Origin: Sphingomonas sp.
GTDB taxonomy: Bacteria > Pseudomonadota > Alphaproteobacteria > Sphingomonadales > Sphingomonadaceae
Assembly (NCBI GenBank): GCA_013812805.1
Contig: JACCSV010000107.1
Span: 1-22,812 of the forward strand
Reading direction: 5' to 3'
Length of the DNA stretch: 22,812 bases
The position numbers and the translations under genes are program-made. A model generated the notes under the pieces. It had not been told where the DNA came from and searched no databases. It was given only the letters and a program-made list of their open reading frames with translations. Positions 20,143-22,812 of the stretch are shown piece after piece; the stretch's first letter is position 1, and each line of letters starts with the position of its first letter.

Positions 20143-22776
20143 ATGTCAAAACTCGCATTCCGCAGCTTGATTCTTGCCACCATCTCACCGCTGGCGTTCG
20201 CGGCGCCGGCCTTTGCCCAGCAGAATCAGGATGCTGCCAGCGAGACCGCCCCCGATTCCGAGACCGCGGCTAACCAGCCGCCTGGAACCGATATCATCGT
20301 CACCGGCACGCGCAGGATCGACCGCACAGTCGCCGATTCCCCCGTCCCGGTCGACGTCATCTCGGCCGAAAGCCTCAGCCAGAGCGGGCATACCGAAATC
20401 AACCGCGCCCTCACGCAGGAAGTCCCGAGCTTCAACTTCCCGCAGCCGTCGATCACCGACGGCACCGATGTCATCCGGCCGGCGACCCTGCGCGGCCTCT
20501 CGCCCGACCAGACGCTGGTGCTGATCAACGGCAAGCGCCGGCACACCTCCGCGCTTCTCAACATCAACGGCTCGGTCGGGCGCGGTTCGTCCGCAGTCGA
20601 CATCAACCTGATCCCGACCATCGCGCTGTCGCGGGTCGAGGTGCTGCGCGACGGCGCCGCGGCCCAATACGGGTCAGACGCCATCGCCGGAGTCATCAAC
20701 TTCCAGCTCCGCAGCGCGAGCAGCGGCGGCCGGGCAAGCGCCACCTACGGCCAATATTTTACCCGCGTTGACGACATCCAGACCTATGACGCGGTGCAGG
20801 TCGGGCCCGGCAATGCGCCCGTCTTCTCGCCCGACGGCACGCTCGCGCTCGACTACACCGGGAGCGATCGGCGCCGTCGCGATGGCCAGACGCTGACCAT
20901 TGCCGGCGTGATCGGGCTTCCGATCGCAGCCGCAGGGCACGTCAACATCGCCGCCGAATTCCAGGACCGGAACGACACCAACCGCACGGGTGCCGACCCG
21001 CGGCGCCAGTTCCCCCTCATCGGCACAGCGCTCGATCCGCGCGAACTGACCTTCGACCGCTTCAGCCACCGCTACGGCGACCCCGAAACTCGGGATACCA
21101 AGGTCTTCATCAACAGCGAGATGCCACTCGGCGACGCGGGCACCGAAGCTTATGCGTTCGCAAGCTATAACGACCGGCAGGGCGAAAGCGCCGGCTTCTA
21201 CCGCAGGGCCCTTGATGCGCGGAACACGCCGGCCATCTATCCCGAAGGCTTCCTGCCGCTGATCACCACCGACACCGACGATTACGCCGGCACGCTTGGC
21301 GTTCGCGGCACCATGGCCGGATGGCGCTGGGATGCTTCCGCGCAGCACGGGCGCGACAAAGTCGACTTCCTCATCAAGAACACGCTCAACCGCTCGTTAG
21401 GGCCTGACTCGCCGACCGAGTTCGACTCCGGCGGGCTCAGGTACGGGCAAACCCTGTTCAACCTCGACGTCAGCCGCGATCTCGCCCTGGGCTTTGGCGA
21501 AAAGACGACATTGTCGCTGGGCGCCGAATATCGACGCGAAGCCTTCGACATCCGCCCGGGCGAACCCGGTAGCTATGCCAGCGGCACCTTCGGCGGCGCT
21601 CCCGGCGCGCAGGTCTTCCCGGGCTTCCAGCCGGTCATCGCCGGCCAGCGGGTCGATCGTGAGCACAACCGCAACAACAAGTCGCTCTATGCCGAAATCG
21701 ACAGCGATATCAGCCGGAATTTCAGCGTCCAGGGTGCGCTTCGCTATGAGAATTATTCGGACTTCGGATCCGACCTCAACTGGAAACTGGCGTCGCGGTT
21801 CGAGCCGATCGACGGCTTCGCCCTGCGCGCGTCGGCCTCGACCGGTTTCCGCGCACCGTCGCTGCAGCAGCAATTCTACGCGGCGCAGGCGACCAACAAC
21901 GTCGCCGGCGTGCTGCTCGACACGGTGACGTTGCCGGTCAACAACCCGGTCGCGCTCGCGCTCGGGTCGCGCCCGCTCGACGCCGAGCGATCGACGAGCT
22001 TTTCCGGCGGCGTGGTCGTTAGCGCGGTGCCGCGGCTCAACGTCACCCTCGACGTGTATCGGGTCGACATCGACGACCGCATCGTCGTGACGGAGAATCT
22101 CGGCGCGTTCGGCACTGCGGAGCAGAAGGCCGCCGTCCGCGAGATCCTGATCGCCGCGGGATTCCCCAGCGTCACCGCGGCGCGCTTCTTCATCAACGGG
22201 ATCGACACCAGGACCCGCGGCCTCGACCTGGTCGCAACCTACCGCGTGCCGATGGACTCTCTCGGGCGGTTGAACTTGACCGGCGGGCTCAATCTCAACA
22301 AGACCAAGATTCGCAGGAACGCCGCGGTTCCCGGAGCGCTCGCGACGATCCCCGGCCTCGAACTGTTTAGCCGGCTCGAATCGCTGCGGCTGACGCGCGG
22401 CCAGCCGCGCAATAAGATCAACGTCTCGGCCGATTTCGAGCGCGCCTGGTTCGGCGCGACGCTGCGGGCGACCCGCTACGGCAAGGTGGTGGCGGCGGGG
22501 GCCGACGAGTTCACCGACGTCAACCTCAAGGCTAAGACCATCACCGACCTCGAATTCCGCTTCAAGCCGATGGGCGATCGCCTCACTTTGGCGCTCGGCG
22601 GCAACAACATCTTCGACGTCTATCCCACCAACACGCCGCGCGGCCAGGCGATCGATCCGGCGACCGGCTTGCCGCGCAATTACAGCGACACCAATTACGC
22701 GCTGCCGTTCACCGCATTCTCGCCGTTCGGCTTCAACGGACGCTATCTGTATGGCCGGGTGTCGGTGAACTTTTAG
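20143..22776 (+). CDS. TonB-dependent outer-membrane receptor
   Basis: 877 residues from the ATG at 20143. A signal peptide (MSKLAFRSLILATISPLAFA, ending APAFA before QQN) is followed by a Ser/Glu/Ala/Pro-rich linker and the TonB box TDIIVTGTRR (about residues 49-58). The plug domain includes DSPVPVDVISAESL, LRGLSPDQTLVLINGKRRHT and VEVLRDGAAAQYGSDAIAGV, textbook plug motifs. The remaining 650 or so residues form the 22-strand barrel, with late motifs SASTGFRAPSLQQQFYA and LALGGNNIFDVYPTNTPRG and a C-terminal aromatic (GRYLYGRVSVNF) for barrel assembly. Such receptors import iron complexes, vitamin B12, saccharides or other large nutrients using TonB-ExbBD energy. The substrate is not shown: no neighbouring sigma/anti-sigma pair or transporter is in the window, and no N-terminal signalling extension is present. 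Complete and intact; high GC like the core genes. Confidence 0.95.
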   Translation: MSKLAFRSLILATISPLAFAAPAFAQQNQDAASETAPDSETAANQPPGTDIIVTGTRRIDRTVADSPVPVDVISAESLSQSGHTEINRALTQEVPSFNFPQPSITDGTDVIRPATLRGLSPDQTLVLINGKRRHTSALLNINGSVGRGSSAVDINLIPTIALSRVEVLRDGAAAQYGSDAIAGVINFQLRSASSGGRASATYGQYFTRVDDIQTYDAVQVGPGNAPVFSPDGTLALDYTGSDRRRRDGQTLTIAGVIGLPIAAAGHVNIAAEFQDRNDTNRTGADPRRQFPLIGTALDPRELTFDRFSHRYGDPETRDTKVFINSEMPLGDAGTEAYAFASYNDRQGESAGFYRRALDARNTPAIYPEGFLPLITTDTDDYAGTLGVRGTMAGWRWDASAQHGRDKVDFLIKNTLNRSLGPDSPTEFDSGGLRYGQTLFNLDVSRDLALGFGEKTTLSLGAEYRREAFDIRPGEPGSYASGTFGGAPGAQVFPGFQPVIAGQRVDREHNRNNKSLYAEIDSDISRNFSVQGALRYENYSDFGSDLNWKLASRFEPIDGFALRASASTGFRAPSLQQQFYAAQATNNVAGVLLDTVTLPVNNPVALALGSRPLDAERSTSFSGGVVVSAVPRLNVTLDVYRVDIDDRIVVTENLGAFGTAEQKAAVREILIAAGFPSVTAARFFINGIDTRTRGLDLVATYRVPMDSLGRLNLTGGLNLNKTKIRRNAAVPGALATIPGLELFSRLESLRLTRGQPRNKINVSADFERAWFGATLRATRYGKVVAAGADEFTDVNLKAKTITDLEFRFKPMGDRLTLALGGNNIFDVYPTNTPRGQAIDPATGLPRNYSDTNYALPFTAFSPFGFNGRYLYGRVSVNF

Positions 22777-22812
22777 GACGGCCGGGCCGCCGCCGATCGA
22801 CCGCCGCGACTG

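Overview
The window is high-GC DNA from an alphaproteobacterium, most likely a sphingomonad (Sphingomonadales). Support comes from a cysteine-poor (magnesium-type) HemB, a PopZ-type (DUF2497) protein next to a TolC-family protein and an isoaspartate methyltransferase, a large TonB-dependent receptor of the kind abundant in this order, and two kinds of short dispersed repeat (GTCATTGCGAG...CAATCC palindromes and AAGCGGACATT/CCGCTTTCGACCC repeats) that I associate with this group. The assignment is inference from gene content; there is no rRNA.

Layout. Positions 1-2860: the 3' end of an unidentified gene, then a convergent pair hemB and a PLP-dependent decarboxylase, joined by a TGATG stop/start overlap. 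Positions 2924-3835: a divergent lipid (diacylglycerol-type) kinase. Positions 3836-11466: a minus-strand housekeeping block read as pcm, tolC-like, popZ-like, S9 peptidase, valS, with inverted palindromic repeats on both sides of valS. Position 11623: a tRNA-Cys with encoded CCA. From there to about 20.1 kb the sequence looks accessory. It holds a repeat-rich gap, a CadC-like membrane regulator with a beta-propeller output domain, a divergent secreted serine hydrolase, more repeat debris and a mobile element. Positions 20143-22776: a complete TonB-dependent receptor.

The most interesting object is at 15846-19834: a 3,989-bp unit bounded by perfect 20-bp terminal inverted repeats beginning GGTAGTGGGTCAGTTTGAAA and flanked by an imperfect (7 of 8) 8-bp target duplication. 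Inside is one intact DDE transposase of the IS1 type plus six other genes. These are a small possible winged-helix protein, a small basic KGG-motif protein, a 163-residue unknown protein, a XRE-HTH plus ImmA/IrrE metallopeptidase fusion, and a HicB-like/HicA-like pair in reversed order whose HicA-like member lacks the usual catalytic histidine. I read it as a cargo-carrying ('transporter') IS1-family element. The GGTCAGTTT core of its ends recurs in the control region between the regulator and the transposase, so one protein may recognise both.

How the parts work together: hemB feeds tetrapyrrole synthesis; pcm, TolC, PopZ and ValRS are protein repair, export, cell-pole and translation functions; the regulator/hydrolase pair looks like a self-contained envelope-sensing module. 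The element carries its own regulation (XRE/ImmA, HicB-like), which could silence transposition or stabilise it in the host. That last point is inference.
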